NCBI GenBank assembly: GCA_016699835.1
Contig: CP064987.1
Location: 2,418,001 to 2,482,000 of the forward strand
DNA length: 64,000 nt
Source of the DNA: Phycisphaerales bacterium
GTDB lineage: Bacteria > Planctomycetota > Phycisphaerae > Phycisphaerales > UBA1924
Reading direction: 5' to 3'
Below, in pieces: positions 43,131 to 52,919 of this stretch. Position 1 is the first letter of the stretch, and each line of letters begins with the position of its first letter. Made by a program: the position numbers and the translations under genes. The notes beneath the pieces were generated by a model. The model did not search any database. It was not told the DNA's origin and saw nothing but the letters and a program-made list of their open reading frames with translations.

Positions 43131-44823
43131 GGAGAACCGCGGCGACCAGGCCGTCCGCATGGATGATCAGGGCGCGATCTCGGGCGAGGGCGACAGCGAG
43201 CGGCTCGTGGGCCAGACGGTCTTCGCCGATGGGAGCCTGCACGAGTGGAAGGCCGCACGCGTTGGCGATGACGACGAGGCCGACACCCCGGCCCGGGCGC
43301 GGGATATCCCCGAATCGCTCCCGTTGCCGTTCGGGCCGTATGGGCTGGTGTCAATGCCGGAGCAGGGAACGGTGCTGCTCACGGGCGCGACGATCTGGCC
43401 ATGCACGGAGGGCGAGAGTCCGGTGATCGAGCGCGGGCATGTGCTCATTTCCGACGGGAAGATTGCGGCGGTGGGCGTGGGCGACATCAAGATCGAGTTG
43501 CCGACGGGGGCAACCGTAATCGCGTGCGAGGGGAGGCACATCACCCCCGGCATCGTCGATTGCCACTCGCACACGGGGATCAGCAAGGGTGTGAACGAGG
43601 GAGGGCAGGCGATCACGTCGGAGGTGCGGATCGCCGACGTCACCGATCCGGATTCCATGAGTTGGTACCGCCAACTGGCTGGCGGCGTGACGTGCGTCAA
43701 CAACCTGCATGGTTCGGCCAACGCGATCGGCGGGCAGAGCCAGACCAACAAGAATCGCTGGGGGTCTGCGCTCCCCGATGACCTGCACGTCGAGGGGGCG
43801 ATGCCCGGCATCAAGTTTGCGCTCGGCGAGAACCCGCGCCAGGCCAACGGCGGGAACGGCTCGCGATACCCCAACACGCGCATGGGGGTCGAGACGCTCA
43901 TCCGCGATCGATTCACGGCGGCACGGGAGTATCTGGAGGCGTGGAGGGCGTACGAGAAGAGTGGCGATCGACGCGAGAAGCCACGCCGGGACCTCGAACT
44001 CGAGGCCCTCGCGGAGGTCCTCGAGGGCAAACGCCTCGTGCATTGTCACTCGTATCGCCAGGACGAGATCGTGATGCTCTGCGAGGTGGCGCGAGAATTC
44101 GGCTTCAAGATCGGGACCTTTCAGCACATCCTGGAGGGGTACAAGGTCGCGGATTACGTGCGAGACTACTCCGGCGGCGGGAGCGCATTCGCCGATTGGT
44201 GGGCGTACAAACTCGAGGTCCAGGACGCGATCCCACAGGCCGGCGCGATCATGCACGAGCAAGGTGTCGTCGTGAGTTTCAACAGCGACTCGGACGAGAT
44301 GGCGCGACGGATGAATCTCGAGGCCGCCAAAGCCAACAAGTACGGCGGTGTGCCGCCCGTCGAGGCGCTCAAGTTCGTCACGCTCAACCCCGCGAAGCAG
44401 TTGAAGATTGACTCGCGTGTGGGGTCGCTCGAGGTGGGGAAAGATGCGGACGTGGTTGTGTGGAGCGGGCCGCCGCTCTCCACGATGAGCCGCGTGGAAC
44501 GGACGTTCGTCGATGGACGCCTGCTCTTCTCCCTCGAACAGGACACGGCGGCGCGCGAGGCCCAGAAGGTCGAACGACAGAGGCTCATCCAGAAGGTGCT
44601 GACGATCGACGCGAAGAAGCCGAAGAAGCCGCGTGATCGAAACGAGAAACCGGACCGCCCGCAACACCCGGAGTTCAAGCCGGGCGGCACGAATGAAACG
44701 TCCTCGACGACGAACGAAACCGATCTCGCGCGCCAGCGAGAGATCCTCCGAAGGTACAACCGCGGGCAACTCCCCGGCGGAAGCCGACCCGGCGAGTGCG
44801 GCTGTGGACTGGTGCACGAATGA
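43063..44823 (+). CDS. Amidohydrolase-family protein, C-terminal half of the probable split gene
   Basis: The product is 586 residues if the GTG at 43063 is used. It overlaps the preceding frame by 68 bases. Residues 1-80 look like the end of a beta domain, and have no signal peptide, which supports one original gene with the preceding frame. The amidohydrolase domain starts VLLTGATIWPCTEGESPVIE and has the metal motif GIVDCHSHTGIS (HxH), GKRLVHCHSYRQDE and TFQHILEGYK, and VVSFNSDSDEM with the catalytic Asp. It ends FVTLNPAKQLKID and VGKDADVVVWSG. This half carries the catalytic residues. Its stop overlaps the next start as ATGA. Confidence 0.8.
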   Translation: MGETTTKATDVKVDATRVRYTYEENRGDQAVRMDDQGAISGEGDSERLVGQTVFADGSLHEWKAARVGDDDEADTPARARDIPESLPLPFGPYGLVSMPEQGTVLLTGATIWPCTEGESPVIERGHVLISDGKIAAVGVGDIKIELPTGATVIACEGRHITPGIVDCHSHTGISKGVNEGGQAITSEVRIADVTDPDSMSWYRQLAGGVTCVNNLHGSANAIGGQSQTNKNRWGSALPDDLHVEGAMPGIKFALGENPRQANGGNGSRYPNTRMGVETLIRDRFTAAREYLEAWRAYEKSGDRREKPRRDLELEALAEVLEGKRLVHCHSYRQDEIVMLCEVAREFGFKIGTFQHILEGYKVADYVRDYSGGGSAFADWWAYKLEVQDAIPQAGAIMHEQGVVVSFNSDSDEMARRMNLEAAKANKYGGVPPVEALKFVTLNPAKQLKIDSRVGSLEVGKDADVVVWSGPPLSTMSRVERTFVDGRLLFSLEQDTAAREAQKVERQRLIQKVLTIDAKKPKKPRDRNEKPDRPQHPEFKPGGTNETSSTTNETDLARQREILRRYNRGQLPGGSRPGECGCGLVHE

Positions 44824-46364
44824 GCCGACACATGCAGACACCCATGAATCACACGACCGACACATCCTGCCGCACTTCCACAAGGCCAACGGCGCGACCG
44901 ACAGCGGTCTCGCGCGTGTCAGACATCACGAGAATCACTCGTGCTGTTCGACTCGCCATCGCGTGCCTCGTCAGCATGACCGTGACCACCACGGCTTCAG
45001 CACAGGATCTCGGCCTCAAAGCGCCCACCGACGCCCGTTCCATCGCCATCGTCGGCGGCGACATCCACACCATCTCCAGCGGCACCATCGAGAAGGGTGT
45101 CGTCCACATGCAAGGCGGGATCATCAAGGATGTCTTCACGCCGAGCGAGTGGGACTTTTACAAAGCGACGATCAAGACCAACTGGGGGCAGTGGGAGATC
45201 GTGAACGCCGAGGGCAAGCACGTCTACCCGGGTCTCATCGGAGCGTGGTCGCAGATGGGCCTCACCGAGTTCCAGGCCATTGATCAATCCAACGACACCA
45301 ACGAGACCGGCTGGGCAACACCCGAGACCATCGCGGCGACTGCGGTCAACCCAGACTCGACGCTCATCCCCGTCACCCGGAGCAACGGCGTGCTCCTCAG
45401 CGCGACGTACCCCTCCGGCGGGACGATCTCGGGGCGCGCCTCGGTGATCCGCATGGACGGCTGGACGATGCCCGAACTCGCGATCGAGACGCGCTGGGGG
45501 CGCTCCGTGGGGTTGGTCGTCAACTGGCCGAACGTTCGACCGGTCCGCGCGTGGTGGATGCGTGACAACGAGGAGGAGCAGAAGAAGCGAATCGAGGAGA
45601 CCCTGAGGAAGATCGGGACGTTCTTCGACCAGGCGGCGGCGTACGCGCGTGCCGTCGAGGCCGATCCGACCACGCCAAAGGACCTGCGCTTCGAGGCGAT
45701 GAGGCCGATCTTCCCCGAGGCGGCCAAGGCCTTGGGTGTCGAGGCGATGCCGGTCCTGGTCTCGGCGGGCGAAGTGGATCAGATCACCCATGCCGTGAAC
45801 TTCTTTGCCGAACGCGGCGTGCGAGTGGTGCTCGTGGGCGGGCGGGATGCGCCGCTGTGTGCCGACCTGATCAAGCGGGCGAATGTTTCGGTGATCGTGC
45901 TGGGGACCTTCAGTGTGCCCCGGCGCGACGACTCGGCGTACGACGAGGCCTACACGCTTCCCGCGAGACTCGCTGACGCGGGGATCGAGTTCGCGATCGC
46001 CTCCGGCGACGACACCGCCCACGAGCGGAATCTCCCCTACAACGCGGCCATGGCGGCATGCTTTGGGCTGGACCAGGATGTCGCCCTCCGCAGCATCACG
46101 CTCGCGCCCGCGAAGATCCTGGGCCTCGACGCGACCTATGGATCCATCGAGAAGGGCAAGAGCGCGACGCTGATCGTCGCCGACGGCCCGATCCTCGAGA
46201 TCACCTCGAGCGTCACGGCGGCGTTCATCGACGGACGCCGGATCGATCTCTCCAACAAGCAGACCGTCCTCGCCGAGAAGTACCGCGAGCGGTATCGCCA
46301 GATGAAGCGAGCCGACGAAAACTCGAACGCCAAAGGCACAAACACGCCAGCGAGGAAGCCATGA
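44820..46364 (+). CDS. Secreted amidohydrolase-like protein without clear metal site
   Basis: The product is 514 residues; the ATG at 44820 overlaps the preceding stop as ATGA. After about 55 residues with a hydrophobic segment (VRLAIACLVSMTVTTTASAQ) comes the mature part. It has IAIVGGDIHTISSGTIEKGV, KHVYPGLIGAWSQMGL where active members have HxH, FAIASGDDTAHERNLPYNAA, and LDATYGSIEKGKSATLIVAD. The outer domain is well kept but the His of the metal motif is replaced, as in the N-terminal half of the preceding gene. It may be a non-catalytic partner. Its stop overlaps the next start, so the cluster is translated in a coupled way. Confidence 0.8.
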   Translation: MSRHMQTPMNHTTDTSCRTSTRPTARPTAVSRVSDITRITRAVRLAIACLVSMTVTTTASAQDLGLKAPTDARSIAIVGGDIHTISSGTIEKGVVHMQGGIIKDVFTPSEWDFYKATIKTNWGQWEIVNAEGKHVYPGLIGAWSQMGLTEFQAIDQSNDTNETGWATPETIAATAVNPDSTLIPVTRSNGVLLSATYPSGGTISGRASVIRMDGWTMPELAIETRWGRSVGLVVNWPNVRPVRAWWMRDNEEEQKKRIEETLRKIGTFFDQAAAYARAVEADPTTPKDLRFEAMRPIFPEAAKALGVEAMPVLVSAGEVDQITHAVNFFAERGVRVVLVGGRDAPLCADLIKRANVSVIVLGTFSVPRRDDSAYDEAYTLPARLADAGIEFAIASGDDTAHERNLPYNAAMAACFGLDQDVALRSITLAPAKILGLDATYGSIEKGKSATLIVADGPILEITSSVTAAFIDGRRIDLSNKQTVLAEKYRERYRQMKRADENSNAKGTNTPARKP

Positions 46365-47989
46365 ACCACACGAATACTCCCGCGGCCGTCGCGAGAACAC
46401 CCAGGAGAATCCGCGGAGTTGCCGGGTTTGTTGCCGCGCCCGCGATGGGCTTGGCTCTGCTGGCCGGGATGTTCACGGGCGCGATGGACGCATTCGCGCA
46501 GGGGTACGTCGTCGCCGAAGGTGGTGGTATTGGCGGCTCCTCCGCTTGGGCCGACGAGATCTTCTCATGGATGGTCGAGAAGGTGAAGTTGACTCCCGAG
46601 CACAAGCCGGTGGTCGCGATCATCGGGGCCGTGCCGCTCGAGATGGACGATCGAGTTCCGGTCTTTCAGAAGGCCGGCGCGGGCGAGGTCCGCACGATCG
46701 TCATCACCAAGGAGAACGCGAACGACCCCAAGGTGGCCGCCCAGATCTCCACAGCGAGCATCGTCTTCATCCGTGGCGGCGACCAGGGACGCTACGTCGG
46801 CTGGTGGAAGGGAACGGGCATCGATCGTGCGATCCACTCGGTGTACGACAAAGGGGGCGTCGTCGCGGGCACAAGCGCGGGCTGCGCGATCCAGGGCGAG
46901 GTGACCTATGACGCGCTCAAGAACTCGCTCCAGCCGCTCCAGATCCTTGCCGACGCGCAACACGAGAACCTCTCGCTCACGCATGGATTCCTCGGGCTGG
47001 TGCCCGGCGTGATCTTCGACACCCACTTCACCGAGCGCGGACGACTCCCCCGCCTCGGCGTCTTCCTCGCGCGATCGCGCGAGGACCTGCACGCCAACGT
47101 CGTGGGCCTGGGCGTCGATCCGCGCACGGCCGTCTGTGTGGGGATCGACGGGATCGCCGAGATCAAGGGCGAAGGCACGGTCACGGTCCTCGTGCTCGAC
47201 CGCGATGCGGAGGTCCGACTCGAGGCCGGGAAGCCGCCGAGCGTGCCGTCGCTCTCCTACGCCCAACTTCCCGCAGGAGCGAAGTACGACATCAAGAAAC
47301 GCCGGGTGATCTCCTGGCCGGCGTGGGTGAAGCCCTTTCCCGACCTCGTGCCAGGTGAGAGACCAAAGCCCCGGGCGCCCATGCCCCCCGGCGGGATCGT
47401 TCCTGGCGATCCATACGCCGAGAGGCCTGATCCCGTGGCGCTCGACGGCTCCACGCCCGAACTGGCCGAGCGCGGCGCGTGGTACATCCGCGACAACTCC
47501 AAGCAGTCGCCCAACGAGGATGGTGGGACCGACGAGCCGGCCGCGGATGCCTCGCTCATACCAGGCAAGGGCGATCTGCCTTTCCTCATCTCGACCCAGA
47601 CATGGAGCGAGCGCGACGCGTGGACGGCGATGCTTCTTGGACAGGTCGCGTGCGCGAGAGAGAACGTCGCCGCGACACTCTGGCTCGATGACGGCGTCTT
47701 CGGCGAGTACGACGGCACGGGCATCCTTCGCATCGATCTCAAGTCAACTCGATCGGCCGTGCTCCTCCGCACGGACTCGGCCCGGATCCGCCAGGCGATG
47801 GCCAAGGGCCCGCCGCGAACCTCGAGACGAGGCAAGGCCCGTGAACGATGGCTCGTCGCGATCGACGGGGCCAGGCTCGACCTGCTCGCGCCGGGCGCCA
47901 CGGCCGATCTCGGCCAATCGACCTCGCGCCTCGGTAACGACCGCACGCCGAGCCGAGTTCCAGACCCGGTCCGGGACGCCGATCGGTAA
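46361..47989 (+). CDS. Cyanophycinase-like S51-family peptidase
   Basis: The product is 542 residues from the ATG at 46361 (ATGA overlap with the gene before). A signal peptide covers about 1-45, ending MDAFAQ. The peptidase domain has VVAEGGGIGGSS, VFIRGGDQGRYV and the nucleophile elbow GGVVAGTSAGCAIQGE with Ser as nucleophile, then GLVPGVIFDTHFTERGRLPR, as in cyanophycinase and other S51 peptidases. The C-terminal 200 residues are an extra domain without a known motif. S51 enzymes cut peptides with acidic residues, among them the Asp-Arg polymer cyanophycin. With the amidohydrolases it suggests outside breakdown of an Asp/Glu-containing polymer. Confidence 0.87.
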   Translation: MNHTNTPAAVARTPRRIRGVAGFVAAPAMGLALLAGMFTGAMDAFAQGYVVAEGGGIGGSSAWADEIFSWMVEKVKLTPEHKPVVAIIGAVPLEMDDRVPVFQKAGAGEVRTIVITKENANDPKVAAQISTASIVFIRGGDQGRYVGWWKGTGIDRAIHSVYDKGGVVAGTSAGCAIQGEVTYDALKNSLQPLQILADAQHENLSLTHGFLGLVPGVIFDTHFTERGRLPRLGVFLARSREDLHANVVGLGVDPRTAVCVGIDGIAEIKGEGTVTVLVLDRDAEVRLEAGKPPSVPSLSYAQLPAGAKYDIKKRRVISWPAWVKPFPDLVPGERPKPRAPMPPGGIVPGDPYAERPDPVALDGSTPELAERGAWYIRDNSKQSPNEDGGTDEPAADASLIPGKGDLPFLISTQTWSERDAWTAMLLGQVACARENVAATLWLDDGVFGEYDGTGILRIDLKSTRSAVLLRTDSARIRQAMAKGPPRTSRRGKARERWLVAIDGARLDLLAPGATADLGQSTSRLGNDRTPSRVPDPVRDADR

Positions 47990-48067
47990 GACCATCCAGT
48001 AAGGCCCGCGCGTAAACGGACCGAGAATCCCGGCCCGAAATGCACGGGCGGCGAATCCGAAGAAGCC

Positions 48068-48898
48068 ATGGCGCCGGCGCTCCTCTTCGCTGTGGCCGGC
48101 CGATTCGGAGGCCTTCCCATGCCGGGCATGTTCACGTGGTTCGGGCGTATCGCATTCTTTCCCGCGTGGATCCTCTGGCGCGGGTACACGGGCCTCTGGT
48201 GGGCCTTCGATGACACCCGCCCGGCGAAGCGGTTGTCCGGCAACGATAACCACACGTCGAATGATGGAAAGAGCGGTGCCGTCGGCGATGAACCGATGCC
48301 GCTGCTGGTGCCCAAGAGGCCGACGCCCGCGCTCGTGATGGGTCTTCTCGCGACGGTCGGCGTCTCCCTCGCCATGCTCGTGGCGATGTCCGAGGCCCGG
48401 GCCCAGGGGGTGATCACACCCGATCGCGCCGGGGCGGCGTGGATCCTCGCAACGCTCGGCACGGGCGTCGGGACGATCCTGCTCATCCGTTGGCGCCACC
48501 GCCAGCGGGTCGCCAAGGCGCAGCGCGGCTGGCGCGGGATCGTCGCTCGCGCGTCGAAGAAGGTGCAGGGCAACGTGGGTGCCGCTGCTCGCCACGCTGT
48601 CCATGGCGGCAAGGTCGCGATGGATGCCGTCGTGAGCAAGGCCGGGCCCGTGGTTGAGAACGTCTCTCGTGTGGCACGCACGGCCATCAACCCGCCACCG
48701 ACTGGTCCTGCCGGTGAACATGCAAACCGAGCGGCGACGCTCACGAGTCCTCGTTCCTGGCGTGCGCGCGGCGAAGCCCACGTTTGCGCGATGTGCGGTC
48801 GGGCACGGCACGCCTGGTCCGCGATCTGGACCCCGGCTCGAAGGGCCCGGATGAAGGCGGCCTGGTCGCGGGTGAGCACGGGCGAGTCGGCGTCCTGA
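48068..48898 (+). CDS. Hypothetical membrane protein
   Basis: The product is 276 residues from the ATG at 48068; the ATG at 48119 (MPGMFTWF) is possible. Two or three hydrophobic stretches are visible: FGRIAFFPAWILWRGYTGLW near 25-45, ALVMGLLATVGVSLAMLVAM near 88-107 and AAWILATLGTGVGTILLIRW near 123-142. A basic Ala-rich stretch follows. The last part contains an isolated CAMC. I do not recognise a family. It follows the peptidase by 78 bases in the same direction and may belong to its transcript. Confidence 0.6.
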   Translation: MAPALLFAVAGRFGGLPMPGMFTWFGRIAFFPAWILWRGYTGLWWAFDDTRPAKRLSGNDNHTSNDGKSGAVGDEPMPLLVPKRPTPALVMGLLATVGVSLAMLVAMSEARAQGVITPDRAGAAWILATLGTGVGTILLIRWRHRQRVAKAQRGWRGIVARASKKVQGNVGAAARHAVHGGKVAMDAVVSKAGPVVENVSRVARTAINPPPTGPAGEHANRAATLTSPRSWRARGEAHVCAMCGRARHAWSAIWTPARRARMKAAWSRVSTGESAS

Positions 48899-48985
48899 TG
48901 CACAGCAAGACCCGCTCCGCACCGACACAATGCATCCGTTTATGGTGAAAGGCGCGTGTGGCCGTTCAAGTGGTCAGGCATGTGC

Positions 48986-49027
48986 CGTCAAAAAGAAGAA
49001 CGGCCCGGGCGTTTCCACCCGGGCCGT
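48986..49027 (-). terminator. Intrinsic terminator of the large dockerin gene
   Basis: ACGGCCCGGGCG (49000-49011) pairs with CACCCGGGCCGT (49016-49027) around TTTC. On the minus strand the stem is followed by TCTTCTTTTT. It serves the gene that ends at 49053. Confidence 0.9.
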
Positions 49028-49052
49028 GTTCACTCAAGAGTTGGCGTGCGTC

Positions 49053-51707
49053 TTAGCAGCCGGCGTTGAAGCGAGTGAGGTAGTAGAGGAGGTCGTCCAC
49101 GGTCACGCCGCCGTCGGTCGTGCCCGTGCCGCTGCCGTCGTCGACGTCGGCGGCGAGAGCGCCCTGCCCGTAGATGGTGAGGTAGTAGAGGAGGTCGTCG
49201 ACGGTGACGCCGCCGTCGGGCGTACCCGAGCCGGTGCCGTCGTCCACGTCGGCGACGCAGGTGGGCGCCGGGGTGAAGTCGAGGGTGAGCGTACCGTGGC
49301 CTTCGGCGCCGTTGAAGCCGCCAATGCGGATGAGATAGTGCGCGCCGTCAACAACGGGGATGGTGACCTCGCTCTGCAGACCGCAGAAGTCGTCGTTGCA
49401 CGCGATGAAGAGGGCGTTGAAATCGCCGCAGGTCGGGCCCTGGTAGACAGCGATGATGGTGTCGAAGGTGGTGGAGACATCACAGGTGGAGATGCGGAGG
49501 GTGCCGTCGCCGACCTGCGGGTGGTTGAACCAGACGTCGTTGGTCGCGGTGCCGCAGCCGGCGTGCGCGGGTCCGTCCGTCGTGGCGTCCTGGGTCGAGA
49601 ACGGCGTTGCGCCCAGGCCCAGGCCGATGCGTCCGGCGCAGTCGTCGTTCGCGGGCGGATTGGTGACCGTGCCGCCACCGCCGGTGACGAGGAGGTTGTA
49701 GTTGCCGGAGTTGCCATTGAATCCCGTGACGCGGATGTAGTAGGTCTGGCCGGCGTTCAAGGTCGCGGTGATGGCGGACTGGAGCGTTCCGGTGCAGGGA
49801 CCGGTCGAGCCTTCGTCGTCGTTGCAGGCGACCTGGGTGAACGAGCCGCAAGCGCCCGAGTAGAGCCCGAGGACGGTGTCGTACGCGCTGCCGCAGGTGT
49901 TGATGGAGACCGAGGCGGTGTTCGCCGGGGTGTAGGTGTACCAGACGTCGGGCGACCCGCTCGACGAGCCGCAGGGCGTCGGAGAGCCGGGGAGGCCGCC
50001 GGAGTTTGTCGCGAGTGAGGTCGACCCCGTGATCGGAGTACCACCGCTTAGCGCACTGTCAGCGACGGGAATCGCATTGGCGCAGAGGTCATTGGCCGGG
50101 GGCTGAGGCCCGCAGTTGCCCGGCGCGGTGATGGTCAGCGTGCCCGCGCCTGTTGCCGGGGGGTTGGCGCCGCTGGCGTAGCCGCCGACGCGGATGAGGA
50201 AGGTCTCGCCCGCGAGAACAGGGAAGGTGACCTCGGACTGGAGCGTGCCGGAGCAGGACCCGGTCGTGCCCTCGTCGTCGTTGCACGCGAGAGCCGTGCC
50301 ATCAACCGTGGGGCAGGACGAGCCCGAGTAGACGGCGATCTTCGTGTCGAAGGAACTGCCGCAGGTGTTGATCACGGCGTTGCCGTCGCACGGTCCGTTG
50401 GTCCAGAGGAACCAGATGTCGGACCCGATCTGCGAGTAGTTGGAGAAGGTGCATTCGTTGGGCCCGTCGGTGGTCGCGTCGGTGGTATTGAAGGCCGTCG
50501 CGCCCGCGGAGATGACCGTGGGGAGCGAGCAGTTGTCGTTGATTGGTCCCGGGACGCCGCTCGCGCTGGGCGTGAGCGTGGCGCCGGCGATCGACGAGAG
50601 GGTTCCGGGCTTGAAGAGCCCGATGGTCGCGGTCCCCGCGGCCGGGGGAATGTCGCAATCAAACCAGAAGTTGTAGATCGTGTCCCAACGGAGCGCGTTC
50701 GCGTTGGCGTTCTGTGCGAACGTCTCGGTGCAGTTCCACGTCACCGCGGTGGACGTGACCGTGTTGGTCCAGTCCGTGCCGTTGTACGGCTCGCCCGAGT
50801 GGTAGTCGACGTCGCTGAAGCCAACGTTCGTGATGTTCGCCGTCGTCGGAATGGCGACGCTGAACGATCCGCTCGAGCGGTCGGAGTTGAGATTCTGGAC
50901 GGCGTACTCGTAGCGGTACGGGCCCGAGCCGGTGACGCGGACGCCGACGATGAACCGGCCAGTGTCCGGGTCGTCGATGTTGGTGAGCACCACGCCGGGA
51001 TCGTTGTCCTGCCATGCCTTGATGGCGGGCTGCTCACGCTGGGTGGTGCCAACCATCGTGAGAGCCTTGGTGCTTGCGTTGACACTCACCTGTCGATACG
51101 ACTGGTTGTTGTGCTTGTTGCCCGCGGCGGCATCGTCCGCAGCGACGTACATCGACGCGACGAAGTACAGCCCATCACCGGAGATAAGCTTTGAATCAAG
51201 AGCCTGGAGGCGCTTGAACTTTGTGCCACTGCCCGAGCCCGCAGCGAAGGGATACGGAAAGACACCGGTCGTGGCGTTGACCTGGTACTTCGGGCCGAGT
51301 CCGCTCTGCGTGCCGTTGAGCCCCGAGCCGTAGGGATCAGAGCATCCCGGGGGGAGCTGAGGGCCACCCGTGCCAGAGCACCCGAGGTTGCAGGCGTTCT
51401 GTGTCAATGCCGTGAAGCCATGCTTCAGCCACGATTGACCGAGTTGCTCGAAGCGGTTGTTCGACAGTTTGTACAGGTTCTGTGAGATGACGGGGTGGGC
51501 CGGAGTGCTGGAGACCCAGCTCAAGTTCGCGTCGCCCTTGTTGCACGAGACCGTGCCCACGGCGTACACCTGCACCGTGCCATCCAACCCGTAGTTCGAC
51601 GGTCCCGTCAGGTCTCCCACGATCACGTCCGGGCCGGCCAACGCCGTCCCGCTACACGCCGCGATCGCGAGACACACGGCCCCGCCCCATTTCACGTGCT
51701 TCCCCAT
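49053..51707 (-). CDS. Large secreted dockerin-anchored protein with repeated pre-peptidase-like domains
   Basis: The product is 884 residues from the ATG at 51707; GGAGAACT lies just upstream. A signal peptide covers about 1-24, ending TALAGP. Residues 25-400 have no recognisable family. Three beta domains of about 140 residues follow, each with a DVWYTYTP- or DIWFLWTN-type strand, an INTCGS segment, ACNDDEG and an FLIRVGGY/YIRVTGFNG strand, as in pre-peptidase C-terminal domains. The last 65 residues are two dockerin repeats (DGGVTVDDLLYYLT twice), ending FNAGC. It is the third Gly-Cys-ended dockerin protein of the window and probably a cell-surface or matrix protein. It has its own terminator. 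Confidence 0.87.
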   Translation of the reverse strand: MGKHVKWGGAVCLAIAACSGTALAGPDVIVGDLTGPSNYGLDGTVQVYAVGTVSCNKGDANLSWVSSTPAHPVISQNLYKLSNNRFEQLGQSWLKHGFTALTQNACNLGCSGTGGPQLPPGCSDPYGSGLNGTQSGLGPKYQVNATTGVFPYPFAAGSGSGTKFKRLQALDSKLISGDGLYFVASMYVAADDAAAGNKHNNQSYRQVSVNASTKALTMVGTTQREQPAIKAWQDNDPGVVLTNIDDPDTGRFIVGVRVTGSGPYRYEYAVQNLNSDRSSGSFSVAIPTTANITNVGFSDVDYHSGEPYNGTDWTNTVTSTAVTWNCTETFAQNANANALRWDTIYNFWFDCDIPPAAGTATIGLFKPGTLSSIAGATLTPSASGVPGPINDNCSLPTVISAGATAFNTTDATTDGPNECTFSNYSQIGSDIWFLWTNGPCDGNAVINTCGSSFDTKIAVYSGSSCPTVDGTALACNDDEGTTGSCSGTLQSEVTFPVLAGETFLIRVGGYASGANPPATGAGTLTITAPGNCGPQPPANDLCANAIPVADSALSGGTPITGSTSLATNSGGLPGSPTPCGSSSGSPDVWYTYTPANTASVSINTCGSAYDTVLGLYSGACGSFTQVACNDDEGSTGPCTGTLQSAITATLNAGQTYYIRVTGFNGNSGNYNLLVTGGGGTVTNPPANDDCAGRIGLGLGATPFSTQDATTDGPAHAGCGTATNDVWFNHPQVGDGTLRISTCDVSTTFDTIIAVYQGPTCGDFNALFIACNDDFCGLQSEVTIPVVDGAHYLIRIGGFNGAEGHGTLTLDFTPAPTCVADVDDGTGSGTPDGGVTVDDLLYYLTIYGQGALAADVDDGSGTGTTDGGVTVDDLLYYLTRFNAGC

Positions 51708-51971
51708 GTCCAGTTCTCCATTCTCTTGATATGAAACACCCACATACGAACAAAGCACTCACGGCAGAGGGCCGCGAGTGAGACAAACCGAGATAGTCGC
51801 TCCGTACGTCCGCAAACGTCCGAGGCTGCAATTCTTTTCCAACAACTCCAGAATGTACAGGTAAATTTCCCGATCGCCAACCAGACTTTTCCCCCAATCC
51901 GAAGATTTTTTTATTACCGTGCGCTTAGGCAACCTGGGTTGCGGGGGTTTTCCTGATTCAAGACTACGACA
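51708..51971. promoter_or_regulatory. Leader of the large dockerin gene and 3' region of the MBL gene
   Basis: The 264 bases are more AT-rich than average near 51830-51925. They should contain the dockerin gene promoter, but no clear -35/-10 pair is seen. No T-run terminator for the MBL gene on the right was recognised beyond a short TTTTTTT-containing stretch at 51905-51912. Confidence 0.35.
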
Positions 51972-52898
51972 TCATCCGGGAACCCAGAGCATGCCCAGGT
52001 CTTGCCCGATAACCCGGTCCGAGTGCGGGCTTGCGGCCTTCTGCAACCTCGCGAGCGGTTCGTCCGCCGCCTCGTTGCTGAGTTTGAACGTCCTGTGATG
52101 GATCGGCAGGAGGTACCTTCCGCCCGAAGCCTCGTGCATGGCCCACACCTGTTCGGGTGAGGCGTGGGCCTCGATCCAGGGGTCGTAGGCTCCGATGCCG
52201 AAGATGCCCAGGTCCACGCCGCCCTCATTGGCCAGGGAGTTGAACGCGTCGGTCTTGGCGGTGTCTCCGGCGAAGAGGGTGCGATGCCCGTTGGACTCGA
52301 TGAGGTAACTGTTGAACCCGCGGTGGCGGTCCCAGGCGGTGCGTGCTCCCCAGTGCTGGGGCTGGAGGGCGCGGAGGCGCACGCCGCCCAGGTCGATGTC
52401 TCGGCCCCAACCAAGTTCTTGGACATCGGCGAACCCTCGCGGGATGAGGCGTCCGGTGTTGGCGGCGGTCACGACCACGGTCGAAGGGCGCACGAGCGCC
52501 TGGAGCGAGGGTTTGTCGAGGTGGTCGAAGTGCGCGTGGGAGATGAGGATCGCGTCGAGTTCCGGGAGGTCCTCGGGATGGACCGGCGCCGGCTCGAGAC
52601 GCTTCACGCCGACGACGAGCGGACCGAAGCGAACGCCGATTCGCGAGGAGAAGACCGGATCGGTGAGGATCCACTTGCCGCCGAGGTGGAGGAGGACGGT
52701 GGCGTGCCCGAGCCACGACGCGGCGAGCGGCGCGGCGAACCCCTCGGGAATGAATGAGCCGGCGCGCTCGAGGCCATGCCCATGGTGACGCGTGCGGAGT
52801 GAATCAAGGATCTCGCGCGGGTACCGCCTGACACTGGAGCGGGCGATGTCGCCGGCCCTTCGGATCCGATCGCGGTGGTTTCGGCGCGGGGCACTCAC
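51972..52898 (-). CDS. MBL-fold metallohydrolase of the NAPE-PLD/UlaG type
   Basis: The product is 308 residues from a GTG at 52898. The metallo-beta-lactamase core shows ASWLGHATVLLHLGGKWILT, ILISHAHFDHLDKPSL (HxHxDH metal motif), QHWGARTAWDRHRGFNSYLI, LFAGDTAKTDAF (Asp ligand) and LLPIHHRTF (last His). The HWG..R and FNSY segments are typical of N-acyl-phosphatidylethanolamine phospholipase D relatives and lipid-linked hydrolases. The start lies 21 bases after the stop of the upstream lipoprotein gene, so both are probably in one transcript. Phospholipid or cyclic substrates are possible. Confidence 0.88.
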   Translation of the reverse strand: MSAPRRNHRDRIRRAGDIARSSVRRYPREILDSLRTRHHGHGLERAGSFIPEGFAAPLAASWLGHATVLLHLGGKWILTDPVFSSRIGVRFGPLVVGVKRLEPAPVHPEDLPELDAILISHAHFDHLDKPSLQALVRPSTVVVTAANTGRLIPRGFADVQELGWGRDIDLGGVRLRALQPQHWGARTAWDRHRGFNSYLIESNGHRTLFAGDTAKTDAFNSLANEGGVDLGIFGIGAYDPWIEAHASPEQVWAMHEASGGRYLLPIHHRTFKLSNEAADEPLARLQKAASPHSDRVIGQDLGMLWVPG

Positions 52899-52919
52899 GA
52901 GGCGTTCGCACCAAGGTCA

